Shown here: piece after piece, positions 5,402-12,975 of the stretch
Layout of the letters: each line of letters begins with the position of its first letter
How positions within the stretch are numbered: the stretch's first letter is position 1
NCBI GenBank assembly: GCA_013003465.1
Contig: JABDIZ010000235.1
Span: 1 to 20,784 of the forward strand
From: Rhodothermaceae bacterium
GTDB taxonomy: Bacteria > Bacteroidota > Rhodothermia > Rhodothermales > Rubricoccaceae
DNA: 20,784 nt
Direction of reading: 5' to 3'
Made by a program: the position numbers and the translations under genes
Notes under the pieces: model-generated
Told to the model about the DNA's origin: nothing
The model's database searches: none
Seen by the model: the letters and a program-made list of their open reading frames with translations, nothing else

Positions 5402-7900
5402 ATGGACGACCGCACCTACTCCGACGCCGAACTGGAACGCTACTTCAGCGATCCTGAGGCCCGCCACGAGAGCGTAGGCGATGGCAGCACGGCTGCGCCC
5501 GTGGGCCCGCCTCCTGCTCAACCCAACGGCAACAGGCCCTCCTCTCCTGCGCCGGCCAGCGACGAAGAGGAGATCCAACGACGCCTGTGGATCGTGCTGC
5601 GCCGCCTCGGCTTCGGCCTCGGCGTGTTCGCGGCATTCCTGCTGCTCTGGCTCCTGTGGCTCTCGCGGGACCTCCCGTCCACGGCCGTCGTCGAGAACCC
5701 CAAAAACCTGCTGGCCACTGTCGTCTACACCGCTGACGGCGAGGAACTGGCCCGCTACTACGAGAACGAGAACCGCACCTGGGTCCCGCTGGACTCGATC
5801 TCGACGCATGCCATCAACGCCCTCATCGCCACCGAGGACCGGCGGTTCTATGACCACTGGGGTGTAGACCTGCGCGGCTTCGGGGCCGTGGCGCTGGGTG
5901 CCGTGACCGGCATGGGCGTGCGGGGCGCCTCGACGATTACGATGCAGCTCGCGCGCAACCTCTTCAACGAGGACATCAACTTCGAGATTGGAGATCGCTC
6001 GCCGATCCGCAAGATCAAGGAGATCTTGACCTCCGTTCGCATCGAGCGCATCTACACCAAAGACGAGATCATCGAGGCCTACCTCAATACGGTGGCCTTC
6101 CGCTACAACGCGTACGGCATCGAGGCCGCTGCCGAGACCTACTTCAATAAGCCCGCACGCGCGCTCAACCCAGAGGAAGCCGCCACGCTGGTGGGGATGC
6201 TCGCCGCCAACACGCGCTACGACCCCAACCGGAACCCGGAGGCGTCGCAGGCGCGGCGCAACATCGTCCTCCGCAACATGGTGAACGAGGGCTTCCTCGA
6301 CGAGAGCTATTACCAGCAGGTCCGCGGCGAGGCCATCGCCCTCGACTTCGAGCCCTACTCGCACGAGGACAACCTCGCGCCGCACTTCGCCGAGTTCCTC
6401 CGGCAGTGGTTCAAGGAGTGGTGCGAAGACCACGGCTACGATCCGTACGAAGACGGCCTCGTGCTCTATACCACCATCGACTCGCGAATGCAGGCCATCG
6501 CGACGGAGGCGCTTCGGGAGCAGATGGACGGCTTGCAAGCCGTCGTGGACGTGGAGTGGGGAAGCCCGGCGGCGCTCGGCCTCGGCAGCACCACGGCCCC
6601 CTACCTCCGTCGTGCCTCCCGGGACGGCTACAACCGCTTCGGGACGTGGTGGCAGCGCAACACGCGCATCGTCAACGAATACATCCGTGGCACTGCGTCA
6701 TTTGCGCTGCTGCGGGACCGCGGCGTGGACACCGACGAAGCCATCGCGCAACTGCGCGAGGATGCCTCGTTCATGGACTCGCTCAAGACAGTCAAGACGC
6801 GCCTCGAGGCGGGCCTGCTCGTGATGGATCCGAACACCGGCACGGTCCGCGCCTGGGTGGGAGGCCGCGACTTCGTCGCCGACAAGTACGACCACGTAGG
6901 ACTGGCGCGGCGCCAGCCGGGCTCCACATTTAAGCCCTTCGCCTACACGGCGGCCTTCGACAACGGCTACTCGCCCAACTTCCTTGTTCTCGACTCGCCG
7001 TTCACGTGGGACGGCTGGCGCCCGCTGAACGCAGGCGGCGGCTCTTCGGGGGGCTACGTCACGCTACGCAGCGGCCTCGCCAACTCGCGCAACGTCCCGA
7101 CGGCCCGCGTGACGCGGATGGTCGGCGCGGCCGAGGTGGCCCGCTACGCGCAGCGCCTCGGCGTCCGCAGCCCGCTCGACCTTACGCCGGGCGATCCCGA
7201 TGACGACCCGACGATCCCGAACTCTATCGGCCTCGGCGTGACCGACGTGACGCTGCTGGAGATGGTGAGCGCCTATAGCACCCTCGCCGACTACGGCATC
7301 TTCCACGAGCCGACCTTCGTGAGCCGCATCGAGGACCGCTACGGCAACGTCGTCGCCGAGTTCAACCCGGCCGGGCGCGAGGTGCTTGGGCCCTCCACCG
7401 CGTACACGACTGTGGACGTGCTCAAGGACGTAGTGCGCGGCGGTACGGCCAGCAGCCTGCGCCGCCGCTTCGACATCGGCGGTATCGAACTGGCGGGCAA
7501 GACGGGCACGACGCAGGAGAGCGCCGACGGCTGGTTCATCGGCCTGCACCCCGACCTCGTCGCGGGCGCCTGGGTGGGCTTCAACGACCGCCGCATCCAG
7601 TTCCGCTCGAGCGCCTGGGGCCAGGGCGCGCGCACCGGCATGTTCGTTGTGGGCGGGTTCCTGGAGAAGCTCCAGAACGAGGGTCCGGCGGCCATTCAGC
7701 TCGACCGCAACCGCCGCTTCGAGGAGCCCCCGAACTACCAGCCGCCGCGCCGTATGGGCTACGAGGGGGGCAGCGGCCCCGGCGCAGGCCGTGGCGACCC
7801 GAACGCCACCAGCGACCGGCCCGCGCGCGACCTCCTGCGCCGCTGGGAGGAACGCGAGCGCGAGCAGGGGGGCAACGACCCCGGCCGCATTGGCTGGTAG
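5402..7900 (+). CDS. Bifunctional penicillin-binding protein 1A (class A PBP, GT51 plus transpeptidase)
   Basis: An 832-residue peptidoglycan synthase, polymerising lipid II and cross-linking the strands in the periplasm. Order: cytoplasmic acidic/proline-rich tail (1-60), one membrane anchor (about 64-88), GT51 glycosyltransferase (about 100-290) with ATEDRRFYDHWGVD (catalytic Glu145), RGASTITMQLARNL and TKDEIIEAYLN, then the transpeptidase with STFK (Ser508, Lys511), SRN (562-564) and KTGT (700-703). All catalytic signatures are intact. A region of about 110 residues (345-460) separates the two domains. The C-terminus (about 773-832) is Pro/Gly/Arg-rich and probably disordered. I start at the ATG at 5402 because the open frame further upstream (from 5192) lies inside lpxH. 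Function in the cell wall is certain at family level; the exact paralogue name is not. Confidence 0.93.
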   Translation: MDDRTYSDAELERYFSDPEARHESVGDGSTAAPVGPPPAQPNGNRPSSPAPASDEEEIQRRLWIVLRRLGFGLGVFAAFLLLWLLWLSRDLPSTAVVENPKNLLATVVYTADGEELARYYENENRTWVPLDSISTHAINALIATEDRRFYDHWGVDLRGFGAVALGAVTGMGVRGASTITMQLARNLFNEDINFEIGDRSPIRKIKEILTSVRIERIYTKDEIIEAYLNTVAFRYNAYGIEAAAETYFNKPARALNPEEAATLVGMLAANTRYDPNRNPEASQARRNIVLRNMVNEGFLDESYYQQVRGEAIALDFEPYSHEDNLAPHFAEFLRQWFKEWCEDHGYDPYEDGLVLYTTIDSRMQAIATEALREQMDGLQAVVDVEWGSPAALGLGSTTAPYLRRASRDGYNRFGTWWQRNTRIVNEYIRGTASFALLRDRGVDTDEAIAQLREDASFMDSLKTVKTRLEAGLLVMDPNTGTVRAWVGGRDFVADKYDHVGLARRQPGSTFKPFAYTAAFDNGYSPNFLVLDSPFTWDGWRPLNAGGGSSGGYVTLRSGLANSRNVPTARVTRMVGAAEVARYAQRLGVRSPLDLTPGDPDDDPTIPNSIGLGVTDVTLLEMVSAYSTLADYGIFHEPTFVSRIEDRYGNVVAEFNPAGREVLGPSTAYTTVDVLKDVVRGGTASSLRRRFDIGGIELAGKTGTTQESADGWFIGLHPDLVAGAWVGFNDRRIQFRSSAWGQGARTGMFVVGGFLEKLQNEGPAAIQLDRNRRFEEPPNYQPPRRMGYEGGSGPGAGRGDPNATSDRPARDLLRRWEEREREQGGNDPGRIGW

Positions 7901-7959
7901 GTGATTGGCGATCAGTGATTGGAGCCCTCAACCTCCGTCCGATCACCAATCACGAATCC
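7901..7959. repeat. Heptamer-based inverted repeat (REP-like element or terminator)
   Basis: Directly after the PBP stop, three heptamers (GTGATTG, GCGATCA, GTGATTG) run in tandem, followed about 20 bp later by reverse-complement heptamers (ATCACCA, ATCACGA). The 13-mer at 7901-7913 pairs with 7941-7953 at 12 of 13 positions, giving a long stem with a 27 nt loop; the copy at 7915-7922 can pair with 7946-7953 instead. The composition is AT-richer than the flanks. This looks like a dispersed palindromic repeat and may also terminate PBP transcription. No long T-tract follows. Confidence 0.6.
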
Positions 7960-7968
7960 ACCTCACCT

Positions 7969-9210
7969 ATGAAACTGCTGCACTGCGCCGACATCCATCT
8001 CGGGTACGAGACGCACGGGCGTCTAGACCCCGAGACCGGCCTCAACACCCGCCTGCTCGATTTCCGGCACTGCTTCGATTTCATGATCGAGCACGCCCTC
8101 GCGGAAGACATCGACCTCTTCCTCTTTTGCGGCGACGCCTACCGCACGGCCGATCCCACACCGACGCAGCAAAAGCTCTTCGCCGAAGCGCTCGCCCCCA
8201 TCGCCCGCGCCGGTATCCCCATCGTGATGGTCGTGGGCAACCACGACCATCCGGTCTCCCACGGCAAAGCCTCGTCGGTCGACATTTTCAGCTACCTCGA
8301 AGGCGAGGTGCACATCTTCGTGACCCCAGAGGTGCGGCGGATCGAGACGAAGGCGGGGCCGCTGCAACTGCTCGCCCTCCCCTGGCCCATCCGCTCCAAG
8401 GTGCTCTCGAAGGCGGAGCATCGCAAGAAGGACGCGCACGCCATCCGCGAACTGATCGAAACGCTCTACAGCGACTTCGTGCGGACGGCTGCGGCTGACC
8501 TCGATCCAGCGCTGCCTGCTGTCCTCGCGGGCCACTTCTCCGTGCAGGGCGCCGAGTTGGGCGGTTCGGAACGCTCCAGCCTCATCGCGCACGAGCCCAA
8601 GTTCACCCTCGGGCAACTCGCGCAGCCGGGCCTCGACTACGTAGCCCTCGGGCACATCCACAAGTACCAAGACCGCAACCGCGACGCGTTCGAGCGCGGC
8701 GAAGGCCCGCCCGTCGTGTACTCGTCGTCCATCGAGCGTATCTCGTTCAAGGAGCACGACGCCGACAAAGGCTTCGTGCTGGTGACGATCGAGCCCTCGC
8801 CCGAGGGAAAGCAGACCAGCTACACCTTCGTCCCGACGCCTGCCCGCCCGTTCATCCCGATCCAGGTGGATGCGCGCGGTCACGAGGATCCCACGACTGC
8901 TATCCTCCGCGAGATCGGCCGTCATGACCTGACGGAGGCCGTGGTTCGGGTACGCTACCGCGTGGACGAAGCTCAACTCTCTCTCGTAGACACCGCCGCC
9001 CTCCGCGACGCCCTGAGGCCAGCCGATACCATCGCAGCGATCGAGCGGCTGGTGGATCCGGTAGAACGGCAGCGCCGCACCATCGTCCGCCGCGAAACCT
9101 CACTCCAGGACGCGATGGCCCGCTACGTAGACCAACACGAGAACCTCGCCTCGCTCAAGGAGGATCTCATCGCAGCAGCGCTCGAACTGGAGCAGGAAGT
9201 CGACGCGTAA
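7969..9210 (+). CDS. sbcD: SbcD/Mre11-like DNA double-strand-end nuclease subunit
   Basis: A 413-residue metallophosphoesterase of the SbcD family; SbcCD trims hairpins and protein-blocked DNA ends. Mn-binding motifs are all present: CADIHLG (Asp8, His10), CGDAYRT (Asp56), VVGNHDHP (Asn91, His92), AGHFS (His189) and LGHIHKYQ (His229, His231). The C-terminal part (about 290-413) includes a capping region and ends in charged helices like those that dock to the ATPase partner. The ATG at 7969 is chosen because it begins exactly at the family N-terminus (MKLLHCAD); a frame from 7915 would add 18 residues encoded by the repeat element. No sbcC gene follows: the next gene is convergent. It may be partnered by a distant SbcC-like ATPase or act alone. 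Confidence 0.85.
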   Translation: MKLLHCADIHLGYETHGRLDPETGLNTRLLDFRHCFDFMIEHALAEDIDLFLFCGDAYRTADPTPTQQKLFAEALAPIARAGIPIVMVVGNHDHPVSHGKASSVDIFSYLEGEVHIFVTPEVRRIETKAGPLQLLALPWPIRSKVLSKAEHRKKDAHAIRELIETLYSDFVRTAAADLDPALPAVLAGHFSVQGAELGGSERSSLIAHEPKFTLGQLAQPGLDYVALGHIHKYQDRNRDAFERGEGPPVVYSSSIERISFKEHDADKGFVLVTIEPSPEGKQTSYTFVPTPARPFIPIQVDARGHEDPTTAILREIGRHDLTEAVVRVRYRVDEAQLSLVDTAALRDALRPADTIAAIERLVDPVERQRRTIVRRETSLQDAMARYVDQHENLASLKEDLIAAALELEQEVDA

Positions 9211-9214
9211 GCCA

Positions 9215-9236
9215 CCGGTGGAGATTACTTCACCGG
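9215..9236. terminator. Hairpin between two convergent genes
   Basis: CCGGTGGAG and CTTCACCGG form a 9 bp stem (one G-U pair in the plus-strand RNA) around the loop ATTA. It fills the 27 bp between the stop of the sbcD-like gene and the stop of the convergent methyltransferase gene. Its position suggests a two-way terminator, although neither side has a T-tract. Confidence 0.55.
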
Positions 9237-9237
9237 C

Positions 9238-9957
9238 CTAAGCGACCCGCTCCTGCGCGTGCGCTCGAAGGGTGCTGAGGGAATCGAGCACCCGGGCCAC
9301 CTGCGAATCGTTACACAGGACCACACTACCACGACGCGCACCCGTCTCCTCCTCGGCCGGAGCCGCAGGGAAATAGACCTGCAGGTTCAGATGCGCGAGA
9401 GGCTCCAGATACCCCAGATTGAGCACCTTGTCGGCTCCGTAATCGTCGAAGGTGTAGGCCGTGCCCGGCACCTCGAAGTCATCGACCATAATGACCGCGC
9501 GCTCCCAGTTTGAGAAGATGATCTCGACTTCTTCCCGCAGCGGAAGATCCTGCTCCCAGTGCGCGTCGAGATAGAAAAAGACATCGCTGTGCGGCATCGA
9601 GTCGTCGCGAGCCAGTTGTTCTAGGAACACGCGACTGTCTGCCTGATGGAGATGGACCTGCTCATCCACATTTCGTAGGCGAAGCCGGGCATAGGCGTGA
9701 AAGCGCGGGCTGGCCTCCACGGTATACACGGGTAGGCCCTGCTCGGCAAAGACCACAGTGGTCGTGCCCCGGAAAGTGCCGGTCTCCACGATGGCCTTGA
9801 ACGGCAAGCGTTCCATCACCTCGGCATAGATGCGCTGCCGATAGGCCTGCCCATTGAAGGGACCACCCCAGCTCTCCTTGAGGCTCGGCTTCAGGACGTA
9901 CTCAAGCATGCCAATCGCCTGCGGTCCAAGAACACGCTTCAGAACCTGTTTGATCAT
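9238..9957 (-). CDS. Class I SAM-dependent methyltransferase (Methyltransf_24/TylF-like)
   Basis: A 239-residue Rossmann-fold methyltransferase. Motif I is VETGTFRG (57-64), the acidic end of strand 2 is Glu81 in YTVEASP, and the pair YLDAHW (Asp131) and VIMVDDF (Asp159, Asp160) resembles the metal-assisted O-methyltransferases of the CmcI/TylF group, which often modify sugars. That would suit a role in decorating the polysaccharide made by the operon at 11071-18461, but the gene stands alone on the opposite strand with ispE between, so this is inference. The N-terminal 30 residues (IKQVLKRVLGP) are amphipathic and could touch the membrane. The start is the ATG at 9957. A 118 bp gap without visible features separates it from ispE upstream on the same strand. 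The substrate is unknown. Confidence 0.78.
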   Translation of the reverse strand: MIKQVLKRVLGPQAIGMLEYVLKPSLKESWGGPFNGQAYRQRIYAEVMERLPFKAIVETGTFRGTTTVVFAEQGLPVYTVEASPRFHAYARLRLRNVDEQVHLHQADSRVFLEQLARDDSMPHSDVFFYLDAHWEQDLPLREEVEIIFSNWERAVIMVDDFEVPGTAYTFDDYGADKVLNLGYLEPLAHLNLQVYFPAAPAEEETGARRGSVVLCNDSQVARVLDSLSTLRAHAQERVA

Positions 9958-10075
9958 GATCTAGATACTTCGATGCGTCGCCGGATGGCTTTGCTCTACG
10001 CCTTCAGAGGCCAAGGATGAGCTTGCGAAGATACGGAGGGCGGAATCTGCTGTACCGATTGGGATGCAGGTAACC

Positions 10076-10930
10076 CTATCGTCCCCACCACACCCGCAGG
10101 CCGTTCCCCGCCATCCCTTCTGCTGCCTGCCGCGCGGCTTCGTGCTGGTCAAAGGCGCCGAAGACCGCAGCGCCGGAGCCGGAGAGCGCCGCGTAGCCCG
10201 CTCCTTCTGCGAGAAGGCGCTCTCGTATCTGACGAATCGCAGGATAGCGGGCGAGAATCGGTGCCTCAAAATCATTCCGCAGCTCCGCGCGCCATCGCGC
10301 CAGATCATTCGACTGCACGAGAGCCAAGACGTCGACGCGGTCCGCGTCATGGGGCGTGATCAACCCATAGGCCTCGCCGGTCGCCACATGAATCGGCGGA
10401 ACGGCCACCACCCAGGCGAACGGACATCGGTAGGCGGTTGCCTCGTCGTTGGGTAGCGGCATCAGCACCTCACCGCGCCCGGTAGCCAGTGCAGGGCCAT
10501 CAAGCAGAAAAAAGGGCACATCGGAGCCGAGGGTGGCCGCGATCTCGTGCAGCGCCGCCTCAGGTACCTCCAGATTCCAGAGGTGGTCAAGGAGGCGCAG
10601 CGTCGCGGCCGCATCAGAGGACCCGCTGCCGAGCCCGGCGCCATAAGGCACACGCTTTTCGAGATGGAGCGCTGCCTTGGGCCTGATCCCCGCCCACTCG
10701 GCGAGCGCGAGGGCGGCCCGAACCACGAGATTCTCCTCATCGGTAGGCAGTGCCGGATCCGAGCAGGTGAGGGCCAGGTGATCTGCAGACGTAGCCGTGA
10801 GGTGATCCGCCCAACCGATTGGCACCATGACCGTCTCGATATCATGGAAGCCATCGTCCCGGCGACGCAGGACGTGCAAGCCGAGGTTGAGCTTGGCCGG
10901 AGCGCTTGCACGGACAAGACGAGAGGGCAC
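10076..10930 (-). CDS. ispE: 4-diphosphocytidyl-2-C-methyl-D-erythritol kinase
   Basis: A 284-residue GHMP kinase of the non-mevalonate (MEP) isoprenoid pathway that phosphorylates CDP-methylerythritol with ATP in the cytoplasm. Family motifs: APAKLNLGLHVLRRRDDGFHDI (Lys13 and the substrate loop), the ATP-binding loop PYGAGLGSGSSDAAA (95-109), LGSDVPFFL with catalytic Asp137, and the third GHMP motif LSGSGAAVFG (249-258). Length is normal for IspE. The start is GTG at 10930: four codons further upstream the frame meets TAG (10943-10945), and no other start lies between. It is divergent from the polysaccharide operon with 140 bp between the two starts. It supplies precursors for undecaprenyl phosphate, which the adjacent polysaccharide and PBP functions use; the link by location may be chance. 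Confidence 0.93.
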   Translation of the reverse strand: MPSRLVRASAPAKLNLGLHVLRRRDDGFHDIETVMVPIGWADHLTATSADHLALTCSDPALPTDEENLVVRAALALAEWAGIRPKAALHLEKRVPYGAGLGSGSSDAAATLRLLDHLWNLEVPEAALHEIAATLGSDVPFFLLDGPALATGRGEVLMPLPNDEATAYRCPFAWVVAVPPIHVATGEAYGLITPHDADRVDVLALVQSNDLARWRAELRNDFEAPILARYPAIRQIRERLLAEGAGYAALSGSGAAVFGAFDQHEAARQAAEGMAGNGLRVWWGR

Positions 10931-11008
10931 AGCGTGGGTGGGCTAGCGAAGGGGAGGAGCAGGCCAGAGGAATTGCCCTCGAAAGCCGTCCAACGAGCCA
11001 TGTGGACG

Positions 11009-11040
11009 TTTGGTGCCCCCTAGAGGGTGACCGTACCTTG
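11009..11040 (+). promoter_or_regulatory. Candidate Bacteroidota-type promoter for the polysaccharide operon
   Basis: TTTG at 11009-11012 and TACCTTGG at 11034-11041 are separated by 21 bp and resemble the Bacteroidota sigma consensus TTTG/TAnnTTTG with one mismatch in the -7 element. Transcription would begin about 25 bp before the ATG at 11071. This is the best match I found in the window, but such short motifs arise by chance. Confidence 0.35.
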
Positions 11041-11070
11041 GCGCCGCCAATTTCATGCCCCCCGGTCAGG

Positions 11071-12933
11071 ATGTCCACCCTCTTGTACTCGGCACCACGG
11101 TGCTCCCCCCCCTCGCTCATTCTGATGGCCCTCTTGTTGGCGGGGAGCCTGGTTTCCTCTGCTCCGGTCCAGGCCCAGATCAGCAACAGTAGCAACGCCC
11201 TCAGCCGACTGAGCCAAGGGATGGGCAACAGAGCAGCGGATGGGTTTCCGCTCGAGGGTGCGCTCGACCCGGAGGCCTACCTCGTGGGTCCGGGCGACGT
11301 GTTCACCTTCTCTATCGGTGGCGCCGTGCCCACCCAGCAGCAGGCGCGCGTCTCTGCCGATGGCACCTTGATCGTACCAGGCGTCGGCAGCTTCGCCGTG
11401 ACGGATCGGACACTGGCGGATGTCAAGCTGGAACTACAGGCGGCTCTGCGGCGCGTTAACCGCAACGTCGAGACCGATGTCTCCCTCACGGAACCGCGTT
11501 CGTTCTATGTCCATGTGTCCGGTGCGGTCCTGGAGCCCGGGCGCCACGTCGTCGCTCCGATTGCTCGTGTGGAGGATGCACTCGTCAGTGCCATGGGTGG
11601 CGTGAACCCCCAGCGTATCCTGGCCCTGGCGCCCGCCCGTAGGGCGCTTGCGCTTCGGGCCATTCTCAGTGTCGAGGCGGCCTCGCTGAGACCAGAGGGC
11701 CTGCAATCGAGCGAGGCTATGATTCCAGAGACGCGCTACCAGCCCGCCTTCCGCAACGTGCTCGTCACCCACCGGGATGGCACCACCGAGCGCGTCGACC
11801 TGTTGCGGTACTACGCCACGGGCAACCCGGATGCTAACCCCTACCTCCGAGATGGCGATGCGGTCACGCTGCCGTTCTACGACCCGAACGCGGAGGGCGT
11901 GGGCCTTGACGGCGCCGTTCCAGAACCCGGCGTCGTTGACCATCGCCCTGGCGATACCGCCCTCGACCTGCTGCACGTAGCGCTTGGCTCTGAGGCCACT
12001 ACCTCAGTCGATGGGGTGCGACTCACACGGGCACGTCCAACGGGAGCACCGGAGATTGCCGTGCTCTCGCCTGAGGAGTTTGGCACCACCCCCATCGAAG
12101 CGGGCGACCGGCTCTTCGTGCTCGCCACCCAGGCGGCACGAGGCATGGCTACGGTTGTGGGCGCCGCCGCCTATCCAGCCTCCTATCCCATTCTACTCGG
12201 AGAGACTACGCTCCGCGATCTGATCGCAATGGCAGGAGGCTTCACACCGGATGCGCTCGTGCGCGGAGCTTACCTCGAACGCCAGGGACTTGTCCGCCCC
12301 GACGAGAGCCAAAGCGCCCCGACCAACAGCCGCCTCGCCTTCGATCCAACGCTGAACTTCCAGATTCGTGAAGCGGCCATCGCAGCAGCCTCCTTCGAGC
12401 AAACCCGCCTCTCCACGCTCGATTTCGCCTCGCGTCAGTACTTCGCTCGCGAGGCCCTAGGTACCCAACGTGTATCGCTGAATATGGAAAGGGTCCTCGA
12501 GAATGGCGCCACGCCTGTGCTCCTTCAGGATGGTGACCGCCTCGTCGTTCCTCATGATCTCGGGACGGTGCCGGTCATCGGACAGGTAACCCAGGCTGGC
12601 TACGTACCTTTTGTAGAAGACCAGGACGCCACCTACTACATCAACCAGGCTGGCGGCCTTACCCCTGGAGCAACCGAGGTCTACGTCGTGGACGCGTCTA
12701 CAGGCGTCTACCAACCGCTGGCTGAGGCAGGGCTGCTCCAGCCGGGAGACTTTATTTTCGCGAACCGCACACCTCTTGCAGAGGATCGTCTCGCCCAGCA
12801 AATCATCAACCAGCAGCGCCAGGTCGAATTGCAGGAACGTCGTGAGCGCTCCGACGCGCGGTTTCGCATCGTGAGCGCGACGCTTCAAACGCTCAGTATC
12901 GCCGCCACTATCCTTGCCATCGCTCTTCGCTAG
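11071..12933 (+). CDS. SLBB-domain polysaccharide export outer-membrane protein (Wza-like)
   Basis: A 620-residue exporter subunit forming the periplasmic/outer-membrane channel for capsule or exopolysaccharide. A signal peptide (hydrophobic about 15-30) ends at VQA-Q, with cleavage likely after Ala35; there is no lipobox Cys. The Poly_export domain follows (about 68-142, from YLVGPGDVFTFSIGG), then SLBB-type modules beginning near 145 (FYVHVSGAVLEPGRHVV), 361 (TVVGAAAYPASYPILLGETTLRDLIAMAGG) and 500 (VPVIGQVTQAGYVPFVEDQDATYYINQAGG), with a degenerate one near 280. A final hydrophobic helix (about 598-619) could cross the outer membrane, as in Wza. The ATG at 11071 is preferred because it gives a normal signal peptide, while frames upstream to 10906 overlap ispE. 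It is the first gene of the polysaccharide operon. Confidence 0.87.
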   Translation: MSTLLYSAPRCSPPSLILMALLLAGSLVSSAPVQAQISNSSNALSRLSQGMGNRAADGFPLEGALDPEAYLVGPGDVFTFSIGGAVPTQQQARVSADGTLIVPGVGSFAVTDRTLADVKLELQAALRRVNRNVETDVSLTEPRSFYVHVSGAVLEPGRHVVAPIARVEDALVSAMGGVNPQRILALAPARRALALRAILSVEAASLRPEGLQSSEAMIPETRYQPAFRNVLVTHRDGTTERVDLLRYYATGNPDANPYLRDGDAVTLPFYDPNAEGVGLDGAVPEPGVVDHRPGDTALDLLHVALGSEATTSVDGVRLTRARPTGAPEIAVLSPEEFGTTPIEAGDRLFVLATQAARGMATVVGAAAYPASYPILLGETTLRDLIAMAGGFTPDALVRGAYLERQGLVRPDESQSAPTNSRLAFDPTLNFQIREAAIAAASFEQTRLSTLDFASRQYFAREALGTQRVSLNMERVLENGATPVLLQDGDRLVVPHDLGTVPVIGQVTQAGYVPFVEDQDATYYINQAGGLTPGATEVYVVDASTGVYQPLAEAGLLQPGDFIFANRTPLAEDRLAQQIINQQRQVELQERRERSDARFRIVSATLQTLSIAATILAIALR

Positions 12934-12975
12934 CTACCGCAAGGCCCCAGGTTCGCCGCACCAGGCCGCTCTCCT

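Noticed and set aside
4395..6538. Minus-strand open frames antisense to lpxH and PBP1A (4395-5372 and 5246-6538)
   Set aside because: They mirror genes with complete catalytic motifs and show no family features of their own.
8023..8976. 317-codon minus-strand open frame antisense to the sbcD-like gene
   Set aside because: No motif; the plus strand has all SbcD metal-binding motifs.
10906..11070. Upstream extension of the polysaccharide export protein
   Set aside because: It would overlap ispE and put 55 hydrophilic residues before the signal peptide.
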